This document shows, piece by piece, positions 55,464 to 64,000 of a stretch of 64,000 bases of DNA. This DNA comes from Massilia sp. R2A-15 (GTDB lineage Bacteria > Pseudomonadota > Gammaproteobacteria > Burkholderiales > Burkholderiaceae_D): contig NZ_CP131935.1 in NCBI RefSeq assembly GCF_030704305.1, positions 186,001 to 250,000 on the forward strand. The letters run 5' to 3'. Every line of letters begins with the position of its first letter. Position 1 is the stretch's first letter. Position numbers and translations under genes: made by a program. The notes under the pieces are model-generated. The model saw only the letters and a list, made by a program, of their open reading frames with translations. It ran no database searches and was not told the origin of the DNA.

Positions 55464-56726
55464 ATGACTTCTCCTGCACCTTCCAAGAACGCTGCCGCCG
55501 CGCCGGCCAGTGCCCCGCTGCTGACGGACACCGTGCGGGAAGCGCTCGCCATCACCAAGCGCGGCGTCGACGAACTGCTGATCGAAGCCGAATTCGCGCA
55601 AAAGCTGGCGCGCTCCGAGCAGACCGGCAAGCCGCTGCGCATCAAGCTCGGCCTCGACCCGACGGCCCCGGACCTGCACCTGGGCCACACCGTGGTGCTC
55701 AACAAGATGCGCCAGCTGCAAAACCTGGGGCACCAGGTGATTTTCCTGATCGGCGACTTCACCTCGATGATCGGCGACCCGTCGGGCCGCAACATCACGC
55801 GCCCGCCGCTCACGCGCGAGCAGATCGAAATCAACGCGATGACGTATTTCAAGCAGGCGTCGCTGGTGCTCGACGCCGAACGCACGGAAATCCGGTACAA
55901 CTCCGAGTGGTCCGACCCGCTCGGCGCGCGCGGCATGATCGAGCTTTCGTCGCGCTACACCGTGGCGCGGATGATGGAACGGGACGATTTCACCAAGCGC
56001 TACAAGAGTGGGACACCAATCTCTGTCCATGAGTTCCTTTACCCGTTGATGCAAGGCTACGATTCGGTCGCTTTGCAGGCAGACCTTGAGCTAGGTGGAA
56101 CAGACCAGAAATTTAATTTGCTGGTGGGAAGAGAACTGCAGAAAGATTACGGCCAGGAACAGCAGTGCATCCTGACCATGCCGCTGCTCGAAGGCCTGGA
56201 CGGCATCGAGAAGATGTCGAAGTCCAAGAACAACTACATCGGCATCACCGAACCGGCCAACACCATGTTCGGCAAGCTGATGAGCATTTCCGACACCATG
56301 ATGTGGCGCTATTTCGAGCTGCTGTCGTTCCGCTCGATCGCCGACCTGGCCGAGCTGAAGGCGCGCATCGACGGCGGCGCCAACCCGCGCGACGCCAAGG
56401 TGGCGCTGGCGCAGGAAATCGTCACGCGATTCCATTCGGCCCGCGCGGCCGAGGATGCGCTGGCCGACTTCGTCAACCGCTCGAAGGGCGGCATCCCGGA
56501 CGACGTGCCGGAACTGGCGCTGGCCGGCGCCCCAGTGGGCCTGCCGCAGCTGCTCAAGCAGGCCGGCCTGTGCGCCTCGACCTCCGAGGCGATGCGCATG
56601 GTCGACCAGGGCGGCGTGCGCATCGACGGCGCGGTCATCAGCGACAAGGCATTGAAACTCGACGCCGGCACCTTCGTGCTGCAGGTGGGCAAGCGCAAGT
56701 TCGCCCGCGTCACGCTGTCCGCATGA
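55464..56726 (+). CDS. tyrS: Tyrosyl-tRNA synthetase
   Basis: 420 residues. Class I synthetase: HIGH motif in [20 protein letters not shown] in [13 protein letters not shown], and a C-terminal S4 RNA-binding domain (about 355-415, including [16 protein letters not shown]). The HLGHT form is the TyrZ-type common in beta-proteobacteria. Its stop overlaps dtd by 4 bases. Confidence 0.95.
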   Translation: MTSPAPSKNAAAAPASAPLLTDTVREALAITKRGVDELLIEAEFAQKLARSEQTGKPLRIKLGLDPTAPDLHLGHTVVLNKMRQLQNLGHQVIFLIGDFTSMIGDPSGRNITRPPLTREQIEINAMTYFKQASLVLDAERTEIRYNSEWSDPLGARGMIELSSRYTVARMMERDDFTKRYKSGTPISVHEFLYPLMQGYDSVALQADLELGGTDQKFNLLVGRELQKDYGQEQQCILTMPLLEGLDGIEKMSKSKNNYIGITEPANTMFGKLMSISDTMMWRYFELLSFRSIADLAELKARIDGGANPRDAKVALAQEIVTRFHSARAAEDALADFVNRSKGGIPDDVPELALAGAPVGLPQLLKQAGLCASTSEAMRMVDQGGVRIDGAVISDKALKLDAGTFVLQVGKRKFARVTLSA

Positions 56727-57181
56727 TCGCACTGCTGCAACGGGTCAGCCACGCCAGCGTGGTGGTCGGCGGCGCGCTCATCGGCGCCATCGACGCCGGC
56801 CTGATGGTGCTGGTGTGCGCGGAGAAGGGCGATACCGAAAAGGAAGCCGATGCGCTGCTGGCCAAGCTGCTGGCCTACCGCGTGTTCAGCGACGAGGCCG
56901 GCAAGATGAACCGCAGCGTCGCCGACACGGCCGGCGGATTGCTGCTGGTGCCGCAGTTCACGCTGGCGGCCGACACCAATTCCGGCACGCGGCCGTCGTT
57001 TTCGCCGGCCGCCAGCCCGCAGGACGGCCTGCGCCTGTTCGAGCATTTTGTGCGCCGGGCGCGCGCGCATCATGCTACGGTAGCCACCGGCCAGTTCGGC
57101 GCCGACATGCAAGTGTCGCTCACGAACGACGGCCCGGTCACTTTCTGGCTGCAAGTCGCTCCGGCGGCGCGCGCGAGTTGA
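56723..57181 (+). CDS. dtd: D-aminoacyl-tRNA deacylase
   Basis: 152 residues. Hydrolyses D-amino acids from mischarged tRNA (D-Tyr-tRNA among the substrates), fitting its coupling with tyrS (ATGA overlap). [15 protein letters not shown] is the canonical N-terminus. Catalytic Thr region [18 protein letters not shown] and the C-terminal [10 protein letters not shown] (Gly-cisPro). Length typical. Confidence 0.95.
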   Translation: MIALLQRVSHASVVVGGALIGAIDAGLMVLVCAEKGDTEKEADALLAKLLAYRVFSDEAGKMNRSVADTAGGLLLVPQFTLAADTNSGTRPSFSPAASPQDGLRLFEHFVRRARAHHATVATGQFGADMQVSLTNDGPVTFWLQVAPAARAS

Positions 57182-57229
57182 ACCTGCGCGCCCCTGCCGC
57201 TGTCATATACAGGGGCGGGGGAGGCTGCA

Positions 57230-57895
57230 ATGAAACTGTGGAGTGATTCGTTTATCGAAGGCGGCGTCATCCCGCCCGAATGCGCGTTCGCGCTGATCGA
57301 CCCTGCCGCGCACGTGCGCCTGTCGCGCAACCGCAATCCGCACCTGGCCTGGGACGAGGTGCCGCCCGGCACCCAGTCGCTGGCGCTGTTCTGCCGCGAT
57401 GTCGACGCGCCCTTGTCCGGCGCCGACGTCAACCAGGAGGGCAGGGTGGTGGCCGAGGAGCTGCCGCGCGGCGACTTCTATCACTGGACCCTGGTCGACA
57501 TCCCGGTGGCGCTCAAGTCGCTGGCCGAGGGCAAGCTCTCCGATACCGTCACGCCGCACGGGAAATCCGGTCCGCTGGTGCCGTTCGCCATCAAGAACGG
57601 CACCGAGCACCAGCTGCGCCAGGGCGTCAACGACTACACCGCATGGTTCGCCAATGATCCCGCGATGGCGGGCGACTATTACGGCTACGACGGTCCTTGT
57701 CCGCCGTGGAACGACCTGCGCCTGCACGCCTACCTGTTCTGCCTGTACGCGCTGGACATTCCCCAGTTTCCGCTGGACGGGCGTTTTACCGGGGCCGAAG
57801 CGCGCATGGCGATGCGCGGCCACATTCTCGACGAAGCGCAGGTGTTCGGCGTGTACTCGCTCAATCCCGAAGTCGCCGAAGCCGTGGCCAAGTGA
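57230..57895 (+). CDS. YbhB/YbcL family Raf kinase inhibitor-like protein
   Basis: 221 residues, PEBP fold. Signatures are HLAWDEVPPGTQSLALFCRDVDAP and DFYHWTLVDIP, with YDGPCPPWNDLRLHAYLFCLYALD near 155-180. Soluble, with no signal peptide. The biological role of bacterial homologues is unclear (phospholipid or small-molecule binding). Downstream of tyrS-dtd; followed by family B repeats. Confidence 0.85.
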   Translation: MKLWSDSFIEGGVIPPECAFALIDPAAHVRLSRNRNPHLAWDEVPPGTQSLALFCRDVDAPLSGADVNQEGRVVAEELPRGDFYHWTLVDIPVALKSLAEGKLSDTVTPHGKSGPLVPFAIKNGTEHQLRQGVNDYTAWFANDPAMAGDYYGYDGPCPPWNDLRLHAYLFCLYALDIPQFPLDGRFTGAEARMAMRGHILDEAQVFGVYSLNPEVAEAVAK

Positions 57896-57901
57896 GTCTC
57901 C

Positions 57902-57993
57902 GGGGTCTGGTCCTGCGGACCTGACCCCATTTGTGCCTTCCTGCCGGCGCGTGGCGAAATCAAGATGGGGTCAGGTCCGCAGGACCAGACCCC
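57902..57993. repeat. Family B palindrome pair
   Basis: Copies at 57902-57928 and 57967-57993 face each other with a 38-base spacer between the YbhB-like gene and the histidine phosphatase gene. Both arms are perfect, with cores GGTCCTGCGGACC and GGTCCGCAGGACC. Confidence 0.8.
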
Positions 57994-58026
57994 GGGGTTG
58001 CGGGCGGCGCTGGTATCATGGCGCCC

Positions 58027-58674
58027 ATGTCTTCCACCAACATTATCCTGATCCGCCACGGCGAAACCGCCTGGAACGCCGAACGCCGCCTGCAGGGCCA
58101 CATCGACATCGCCCTGAACGGCGAAGGGCAGCGCCAGGCCGAGGCGCTGGCGGCGGCGCTGGCCGGCGAGCGGCTCGACGCCGTCATCGCCAGCGACCTG
58201 CAGCGCGCGCTGCAAACCGCGCAGGCCGTCGCGGGCGCGCGCCGCCTGCCGGTGCGCCAGGACGCCGCCCTGCGCGAACGCTGCTACGGCGGCTTCGAAG
58301 GCTTGTTGTACGCCGAGATCGAACAGCGCTTCCCGCGTGAATTCGCGGCCTGGCAGGCGCGCGACATTGACGCGCTGATGCCGCACGGCGCCCGCCAGGC
58401 CGAAAGCTTCCGCCAGTTTTATGCGCGCTCGGTCGGCGCCATCCTGTCCTGGGCGGAAGCGCACCCGGGCCAGTCGATCGCCATCGTCGCCCACGGCGGC
58501 GTGCTCGAATGCGCCTACCGCGCCGCGCTCGGCCTGCCGCTCGAGACCCCGCGCAACTTCCCCGTACTCAATGCCAGCATCAACCGCTTCGAGTTCGCCG
58601 CCGGCAAACTGCAGCTGCAAAGCTGGGGCGAGGTGGCCCACCTGGCGCCCCGCGCGCTCGACGAATTATCCTGA
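58027..58674 (+). CDS. Histidine phosphatase family protein (GpmB/CobC-like)
   Basis: 215 residues. The RHG motif is IILIRHGETAWNAERRLQGHIDIALNGEG, with the phosphorylated His. The second catalytic His is in IAIVAHGGVLECAYRA. Substrate unknown (phosphoglycerate-mutase-like, alpha-ribazole phosphatase or another phosphomonoesterase). ATG 58027 is chosen; an ATG 6 bases upstream is possible. The family B repeat lies just upstream. Confidence 0.83.
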   Translation: MSSTNIILIRHGETAWNAERRLQGHIDIALNGEGQRQAEALAAALAGERLDAVIASDLQRALQTAQAVAGARRLPVRQDAALRERCYGGFEGLLYAEIEQRFPREFAAWQARDIDALMPHGARQAESFRQFYARSVGAILSWAEAHPGQSIAIVAHGGVLECAYRAALGLPLETPRNFPVLNASINRFEFAAGKLQLQSWGEVAHLAPRALDELS

Positions 58675-58754
58675 CTGTAACAAATTAGTGCTTATTATTT
58701 GAGCAGTCCTCGGGTAAAATAGCTGGCTCTGTAATCGTTTCCAATTTAGCTACA

Positions 58755-59780
58755 GTGCAAATCGGCCCTCATCTCCTGCGTAACAACGTGTTCGTCGCCC
58801 CGATGGCGGGCGTCACGGATCGTCCATTCCGCCAGCTGTGCAAGCAGCTGGGCGCGGGCTATGCCGTGTCGGAGATGGCGGCGTCGAATCCGCGCCTGTG
58901 GGCGACCGAAAAGAGTTCGCGCCGCACCGACCATTCCGGCGAAATGGAGCCGAAGGCGGTGCAGATCGCCGGCGCCGATCCGCAGGACCTGGCCGACTGT
59001 GCAAAATTCAACGTCGAGCGGGGCGCCCAGATCATCGACATCAACATGGGCTGCCCGGTCAAGAAGGTCTGCAACAGCTGGTGCGGCTCGGCCCTGCTGC
59101 AGCACGAAGACCTGGTGGCGAAGATCCTCGACGCCGTGGTCGGCGCGGTCGACGTGCCCGTCACGCTGAAATTTCGCACCGGCTGGAACCGCGAGAACAA
59201 GAATGCGCTGCGCATCGCGCGCCTGGCCGAGCAGGCCGGCATCCAGATGCTGACGCTGCACGGCCGCACCCGCGCCGACGGCTACTCGGGCGACGCCGAA
59301 TACGACACCATCGCCGCGGTCAAGGCCGCCGTGAAGATCCCGGTGGTGGCCAATGGCGACATCACCACGCCGGAAAAGGCGCGCGACGTGCTGGCCTTCA
59401 CCGGCGCCGACGCCGTGATGATCGGCCGCGCCGCCCAGGGGCGTCCGTGGATCTGCCGCGAGATCGACCATTTCCTGCAAACCGGCACGCACCTGCCGGC
59501 GCCGCTGGTGGAGGAAGTGCGCGGCCTGATGCACGAGCACCTGGAAGCGCACTACGCCTTCTACGGCGAGTTTCTCGGCGTGCGCACGGCGCGCAAGCAC
59601 ATCGGCTGGTATGTGCGCGAGCTCGACGGTGGCGAACAGTTCCGCCGCCGCATGAACCTGCTCGAATCGACCGCGGAGCAACTGGCCGCCGTCGACCAGT
59701 TCTTCCAAATGCAGGCAGATTTCGGCGAGCGGTTACAATACCGGCCCGCCAGCGCGGCCGTTGAGGCCATGGCCGCGTGA
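58755..59780 (+). CDS. dusB: tRNA-dihydrouridine synthase DusB
   Basis: 341 residues with a GTG start. Flavin enzyme that reduces uridine in tRNA. The FMN-barrel motifs APMAGVTDRPFRQLCK and DINMGCPVKKVCNSWCGSALL contain the catalytic Cys (GCPVKKVCN). GRAAQGRPWI is at the phosphate site. Followed by fis with a 93-base gap, the conserved dusB-fis operon. Confidence 0.94.
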   Translation: MQIGPHLLRNNVFVAPMAGVTDRPFRQLCKQLGAGYAVSEMAASNPRLWATEKSSRRTDHSGEMEPKAVQIAGADPQDLADCAKFNVERGAQIIDINMGCPVKKVCNSWCGSALLQHEDLVAKILDAVVGAVDVPVTLKFRTGWNRENKNALRIARLAEQAGIQMLTLHGRTRADGYSGDAEYDTIAAVKAAVKIPVVANGDITTPEKARDVLAFTGADAVMIGRAAQGRPWICREIDHFLQTGTHLPAPLVEEVRGLMHEHLEAHYAFYGEFLGVRTARKHIGWYVRELDGGEQFRRRMNLLESTAEQLAAVDQFFQMQADFGERLQYRPASAAVEAMAA

Positions 59781-59873
59781 CCAAAGGCCGGATCTAGAAG
59801 AAGAAAACGGGACGAACGCTGCCCCAAGAGCAGCGGCGATATAACAACTAATCAGCCGGATCAAGTAGAGAAA

Positions 59874-60107
59874 ATGAGCAAAGAAAGTATCCAGGAAGTT
59901 GTCCAGAAGAGTCTTGAAGAGTATTTCAACGACCTGGGCGAGCAGCAGGCGTCGAATATCTACGACATGGTGGTGCTCACCGTCGAGAAGCCCATCCTCG
60001 AGGTGGTGATGCTGCGCGCCGAAGGCAACCAGTCGCACGCGGCGCAAATGCTGGGCATCAATCGCAACACCTTGCGCAAGAAGCTGCAAGAGCACGGACT
60101 GCTGTAA
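59874..60107 (+). CDS. fis: DNA-binding protein Fis
   Basis: 77 residues. Nucleoid-associated dimer that bends DNA and stimulates rRNA promoters. The C-terminal [29 protein letters not shown] is intact. It lacks the longer N-terminal beta-hairpin of E. coli Fis (98 residues), normal for beta-proteobacteria. Cotranscribed with dusB. Confidence 0.93.
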   Translation: MSKESIQEVVQKSLEEYFNDLGEQQASNIYDMVVLTVEKPILEVVMLRAEGNQSHAAQMLGINRNTLRKKLQEHGLL

Positions 60108-60196
60108 ACCTGCCGGCGCCGGGTGGTGGCGCGGTCCGCGCGCGCCACGCTCGCGCGGGCCGCATCACCGAATTTCCACCATCAACGGGCCACCCC

Positions 60197-61780
60197 ATGA
60201 TCACACAAGCTCTCATCTCCGTTTCCGACAAGACCGGCGTGCTGGATTTCGCGCGCGCGCTTTCCGCCATGGGCGTCAACATCCTGTCCACCGGCGGCAC
60301 CGCGAAACTGCTGGCCGATAACGGCGTGGCGGTCACCGAAGTGGCCGACTACACGGGCTTCCCGGAAATGCTCGATGGCCGCGTCAAGACCCTGCATCCT
60401 AAGGTGCACGGCGGCATCCTGGCGCGGCGCGATTTTCCCGAGCACGTGGCCAAGCTGCAGGAGCACGCGATTCCGACCATCGACATGGTGGTGGTGAACC
60501 TGTACCCGTTCCAGCAGACCGTGGCGAAGGACGACTGCTCGCTGGAAGACGCGATCGAGAACATCGACATCGGCGGCCCGACCATGCTGCGCTCGGCGGC
60601 CAAGAACCACCGCGACGTGGTGGTGGTGTGCGACCCGGCCGACTACGGCATGGTGCTGGCGGAGATGAAGGGCATCGGCGGCGGCGCCGGCGCGGTCAGC
60701 TACGACACCAAGTTCATGCTGGCGAAAAAAGTGTTCGCCCACACCGCGCAGTACGACGGTGCGATCACCAACTACCTGACCAGCCTGGGCGCCGACAAGG
60801 CCCACGCGACGCGCGCTGCGTATCCGCAGACGCTCAACATCACGGTCGAAAAGGTGCAGGACATGCGCTACGGCGAAAATCCGCACCAGTCGGCCGCGTT
60901 CTACCGCGACCTGGCGCCGGTGGCCGGTTCGCTGGCCGCCTACAAGCAGCTGCAGGGCAAGGAGCTGTCGTACAACAACATCGCCGACGCCGACGCGGCG
61001 TGGGAATGCGTCAAGACGCTGGGCGGCGAAGGCGCGGCCGGCTGCGTGATCGTCAAGCACGCCAACCCGTGCGGCGTGGCGATCGGCGCCGACGCGCACG
61101 AAGCGTATTCGCGCGCGCTGCAGACCGATCCGACCTCGGCCTTCGGCGGCATCATCGCCTTCAACGTGCCGGTGGACGGCAAGACGGCCGAAGCGGTCGC
61201 CAAGCTGTTCGTCGAAGTGCTGATCGCGCCGGCGTTCACGCCGGAAGCGCTGCAGATCATGGCGGCCAAGCAGAACGTGCGGCTGCTGGAAATCCCGCTG
61301 GGCGAGGGGCATAACGCCTTCGACGTCAAGCGCGTCGGCGGCGGCCTGCTGGTGCAGGCGCCCGACTTCAAGAATGTGGGATTGGGCGACGTGCGCGTGG
61401 TCAGCAAGAAGCAGCCGACCCAGCAGCAGTTGCAGGATCTGATGTTCGCGTGGCGCGTGGCCAAGTTCGTCAAATCGAACGCGATCGTATTCTGCGCCAA
61501 CGGCATGACGCTGGGCGTGGGCGCGGGGCAGATGAGCCGCATCGACTCGGCCCGCATCGCCTCGATCAAGGCGCAGAACGCCGGCCTGTCGCTGGCCGGT
61601 TCGGCGGTGGCGTCGGACGCGTTCTTCCCGTTCCGCGACGGCCTTGACGTGGTGGTGGACGCCGGCGCGAGCTGCGTGATCCATCCGGGCGGCTCGATGC
61701 GCGACCAGGAAGTGATCGACGCGGCCGACGAGCGCGGCGTGGTGATGCTGTACACCGGCACGCGCCACTTCCGCCACTGA
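60197..61780 (+). CDS. purH: Bifunctional AICAR formyltransferase / IMP cyclohydrolase
   Basis: 527 residues. Last two steps of IMP synthesis. The N-terminal MGS-like cyclohydrolase domain (about 1-195) contains [11 protein letters not shown] and [12 protein letters not shown]. The transformylase domain (200-527) has [15 protein letters not shown] and [13 protein letters not shown] with the catalytic Lys-His pair. The stop is followed by a family B pair. Confidence 0.97.
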   Translation: MITQALISVSDKTGVLDFARALSAMGVNILSTGGTAKLLADNGVAVTEVADYTGFPEMLDGRVKTLHPKVHGGILARRDFPEHVAKLQEHAIPTIDMVVVNLYPFQQTVAKDDCSLEDAIENIDIGGPTMLRSAAKNHRDVVVVCDPADYGMVLAEMKGIGGGAGAVSYDTKFMLAKKVFAHTAQYDGAITNYLTSLGADKAHATRAAYPQTLNITVEKVQDMRYGENPHQSAAFYRDLAPVAGSLAAYKQLQGKELSYNNIADADAAWECVKTLGGEGAAGCVIVKHANPCGVAIGADAHEAYSRALQTDPTSAFGGIIAFNVPVDGKTAEAVAKLFVEVLIAPAFTPEALQIMAAKQNVRLLEIPLGEGHNAFDVKRVGGGLLVQAPDFKNVGLGDVRVVSKKQPTQQQLQDLMFAWRVAKFVKSNAIVFCANGMTLGVGAGQMSRIDSARIASIKAQNAGLSLAGSAVASDAFFPFRDGLDVVVDAGASCVIHPGGSMRDQEVIDAADERGVVMLYTGTRHFRH

Positions 61781-61792
61781 TCCACCGCGGCC

Positions 61793-61871
61793 GGGGTCTG
61801 GTCCTGCGGACCTGACCCCAACTTGAACTGGCCTGCTCGAAAATGGGGCTAGGTCCGCAGGACCAGGCCCC
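61793..61871. repeat. Family B palindrome pair
   Basis: Copies at 61793-61819 and 61845-61871 (the second slightly diverged, GGGGCTAGG...) face each other with a 25-base spacer between purH and ruvC. Confidence 0.78.
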
Positions 61872-61960
61872 TTCCGCATATTATGCGAGATCTCGCATAA
61901 ATGCTGTGTTTTTACACAGTATTTCCCCACGGACCGTGCCAGCCGGTATAACATGCTGGC

Positions 61961-62497
61961 ATGATTATTCTTGGCATCGACCCCGGCCTGCGCACCACCG
62001 GCTTCGGGGTGATCGAAAAGCAGGGCAACAAGCTGCGTTACATCGCTTCCGGCACCATCAAGACCGGGGGCGAGGGCGCGTTGCCGCCGCGCCTGAAGGT
62101 CATCTGGGGCGGCATCGCCGAGATCGTCCGCACCTACCAGCCCGACTGCGCGGCCATCGAAAAGGTGTTCGTCAACGTCAATCCGCACTCGACCCTGCTG
62201 CTGGGCCAGGCGCGCGGCGCGGCGATCACCGCGCTGGTCGGCGCCGATCTCGACGTGGCCGAGTACAGCCCGACCCAGATCAAGCAGGCCGTGGTCGGCA
62301 CCGGCAAGGCCGCCAAGGAGCAGGTGCAGGACATGGTGTCGCGCCTGCTGGTGCTGCCCGGCCTGCCCGGCAGCGACGCGGCCGACGCGCTGGGCGTTGC
62401 CATCTGCCACGCCAACAGCCACGACGCGCTGGCGCTGCTCGGCGCGCTGGCGCCGGCATTGGGCGGGCTGCGCATGAAGCGCGGCCGGCTCGTCTGA
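61961..62497 (+). CDS. ruvC: Crossover junction endodeoxyribonuclease RuvC
   Basis: 178 residues. Cuts Holliday junctions. Acidic active-site residues are in [14 protein letters not shown] (D7), AIEKVFVN (Glu) and [14 protein letters not shown] (two Asp). First gene of the ruvCAB set. The start ATG 61961 is preceded by a region overlapping the end of the repeat pair and a short AT-rich stretch. Confidence 0.95.
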   Translation: MIILGIDPGLRTTGFGVIEKQGNKLRYIASGTIKTGGEGALPPRLKVIWGGIAEIVRTYQPDCAAIEKVFVNVNPHSTLLLGQARGAAITALVGADLDVAEYSPTQIKQAVVGTGKAAKEQVQDMVSRLLVLPGLPGSDAADALGVAICHANSHDALALLGALAPALGGLRMKRGRLV

Positions 62498-62519
62498 TTA
62501 ATTCTCTCGAAGGCTCTCG

Positions 62520-63098
62520 ATGATCGGTCGCATTTCCGGAATCCTGCTCGAAAAAAATCCCCCGCAGTTGCTGGTCGACTGCAATGGCGTCGGCTACGAA
62601 GTCGATGTGCCGATGAGCACCTATTACAACCTGCCGTCGCTGGGCGAGAAGGTGGTGCTGTTTACCCACCAGGCGATCCGCGAGGATGCGCACCTGCTGT
62701 TCGGCTTCGGCAATGCTGAGGAGCGCGCGGTGTTCCGCCAGCTGATCAAGATCACCGGCGTCGGCGCCCGCACCGCTCTGGGCATCCTGTCGGGCATGTC
62801 GATCGCCGACCTGGCCCAGGCCGTGACCTTGCAGGAAGCCGGACGCCTGGTCAAAGTGCCCGGCATCGGCAAGAAGACCGCCGAGCGCCTGCTGCTCGAA
62901 CTGAAGGGCAAGCTGGGCGCCGACATCGGCGCGGCGGGCGGCGGCGTGCAGCACGATTCGAAGTCCGATATCCTCAACGCGCTGCTGGCGTTGGGGTATT
63001 CTGACAAGGAAGCGCTGGTGGCGATCAAGAATATGCCCGCCGGCAGCAGTGTCTCCGATGGCATCAAGTTCGCGCTCAAAGCGCTGTCGAAAGCGTAA
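62520..63098 (+). CDS. ruvA: Holliday junction branch migration protein RuvA
   Basis: 192 residues. Tetramer that binds the four-way junction and loads RuvB. OB-fold N-terminus [21 protein letters not shown], tandem helix-hairpin-helix motifs ([16 protein letters not shown] and [17 protein letters not shown]), and the C-terminal RuvB-binding domain III (about 145-192). Confidence 0.96.
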   Translation: MIGRISGILLEKNPPQLLVDCNGVGYEVDVPMSTYYNLPSLGEKVVLFTHQAIREDAHLLFGFGNAEERAVFRQLIKITGVGARTALGILSGMSIADLAQAVTLQEAGRLVKVPGIGKKTAERLLLELKGKLGADIGAAGGGVQHDSKSDILNALLALGYSDKEALVAIKNMPAGSSVSDGIKFALKALSKA

Positions 63099-63101
63099 GC
63101 C

Positions 63102-64000
63102 ATGAGTATCCAGACCGACGATTTCAGCGAGCAGCGTATCATCGCGCCCACGCCGGCCTCGCCCAACGAGGAGGCGATCGAGCGCGCGCTGCGCCCCAAG
63201 CAGCTCGACGAATACGTCGGCCAGGAAAAGATCCGCAGCCAGCTCGAGATCTTCATTTCGGCCGCGAGGAAGCGCAAGGAAGCGCTCGACCACACCCTGC
63301 TGTTCGGCCCTCCCGGCCTGGGCAAGACCACGCTGGCGCACATCATCGCGCGCGAGATGGGCGTGAACCTGCGCCAGACTTCCGGGCCGGTGCTCGAGCG
63401 CCCGGGCGACCTGGCGGCGATCCTGACCAATCTGGAAGCGAACGATGTGCTGTTCATCGACGAAATCCATCGCCTGTCGCCGGTGGTCGAGGAGATCCTG
63501 TACCCGGCGCTGGAAGACTACCAGATCGACCTGATGATCGGCGAAGGGCCGGCCGCGCGCTCGGTCAAGATCGACCTGCAGCCGTTCACGCTGGTGGGCG
63601 CCACCACCCGCGCCGGCATGCTGACCAATCCGCTGCGCGACCGCTTCGGCATTGTCGCGCGCCTGGAGTTCTACAACGCGCAGGAGCTGGCGCGCATCGT
63701 CACCCGCAGCGCCGCGCTGCTGGGCGCGCCGATCGCCGACGACGGCGCGCGCGAGATCGCGCTGCGCGCGCGCGGCACTCCGCGCATCGCCAACCGCCTG
63801 CTGCGCCGCGTGCGCGACTACGCGGAAGTGAAGGGCACCGGCGAGATCACCAAGGTCATGGCCGACGCCGCGCTGGCGATGCTCGACGTCGATGCGGTCG
63901 GCTTCGACGTGATGGATCGGAAATTACTGGAAGCCGTGCTGTTCAAGTTTGGCGGCGGGCCGGTGGGCGTGGGCAACCTGGCCGCGGCGATCGGCGAGGA
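63102..64000 (+). CDS. ruvB: Holliday junction branch migration ATPase RuvB, 3' end outside window
   Basis: The first ~299 residues are present, with the start ATG 3 bases after ruvA. AAA+ ATPase motor: Walker [19 protein letters not shown], Walker [11 protein letters not shown], sensor [19 protein letters not shown], arginine-containing [19 protein letters not shown], and the start of the winged-helix domain ([19 protein letters not shown]). The remaining ~50 residues lie beyond the window. Confidence 0.96.
   Translation, partial: MSIQTDDFSEQRIIAPTPASPNEEAIERALRPKQLDEYVGQEKIRSQLEIFISAARKRKEALDHTLLFGPPGLGKTTLAHIIAREMGVNLRQTSGPVLERPGDLAAILTNLEANDVLFIDEIHRLSPVVEEILYPALEDYQIDLMIGEGPAARSVKIDLQPFTLVGATTRAGMLTNPLRDRFGIVARLEFYNAQELARIVTRSAALLGAPIADDGAREIALRARGTPRIANRLLRRVRDYAEVKGTGEITKVMADAALAMLDVDAVGFDVMDRKLLEAVLFKFGGGPVGVGNLAAAIGE

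Noticed and set aside
61843..61960. Possible riboswitch or leader upstream of ruvC
   Set aside because: The structure is explained by the family B palindrome pair; no conserved aptamer core is visible.

Overview
The window is high-GC DNA from a betaproteobacterium, most likely an Oxalobacteraceae member of the Massilia/Duganella/Janthinobacterium type. Supporting signs are the DUF3567 and DUF4390 genes, an NtrY/NtrX-like pair directly after rsmB and DUF4390, the fmt-def / LysM-dprA-smg-topB cluster, dusB-fis, and ruvCAB. The taxon is inferred from gene families and gene order only.

Layout. 1-1228: end of rodA plus rlpA (cell elongation and septal wall). 7242-1235 (minus): a packed operon argS, SPOR protein, dsbA, SDR, birA, coaX, SPOR protein. 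7467-12970 (plus): rsmB, DUF4390, ntrY, a truncated ntrX-like regulator and a small CobW-like protein. 13053-15738: DUF3567 gene and a class II glutamine amidotransferase, separated by an imperfect 312-bp tandem duplication. The second copy carries an IS110-family element (13647-14853). 15846-19969: EAL/HDOD protein, an ABC exporter pair and a YiaA/B protein. 23780-20010 (minus): full-length metH. 24065-34668: orphan BrnA-like gene, fmt, def, a LysM protein, dprA, a secreted HExxH protein, smg, topB and a two-gene membrane operon. 34757-39481 (minus): an orphan antitoxin-like gene, then an ABC ATPase with a permease fused to an M1 aminopeptidase. 39482-42675: an AT-richer accessory patch with a decayed REP-associated transposase and an AHH-nuclease toxin/immunity pair bracketed by a perfect 25-bp inverted repeat. 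42676-52488: orphan Rieske protein, coq7, osmC, natAB, a secreted hydrolase, rplM-rpsI, argC, erpA, anmK. 52585-53841: an IS3-family element inside a palindromic repeat. 53929-64000: M23 peptidase, tyrS-dtd, YbhB, a histidine phosphatase, dusB-fis, purH and ruvCAB (ruvB cut by the window end).

Two dispersed palindromic repeat families punctuate gene ends. Family A is a composite three-hairpin element (13325, 14856, 17128, 24305). Family B is a 27-nt palindrome, mostly in head-to-head pairs (about 28354, 44507, 52516, 57902, 61793). Both insertion sequences sit inside such repeats: IS110 in family A, IS3 in family B.

The most interesting system is the IS110 element. Its 5' non-coding end folds into two bulged stem-loops. 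One loop carries bases matching the insertion target on both sides of a CT core. The other carries a 10-nt match to the element's own right end. This is the layout expected of a bridge RNA (IS621-like), and it predicts why the element landed in a family A repeat.
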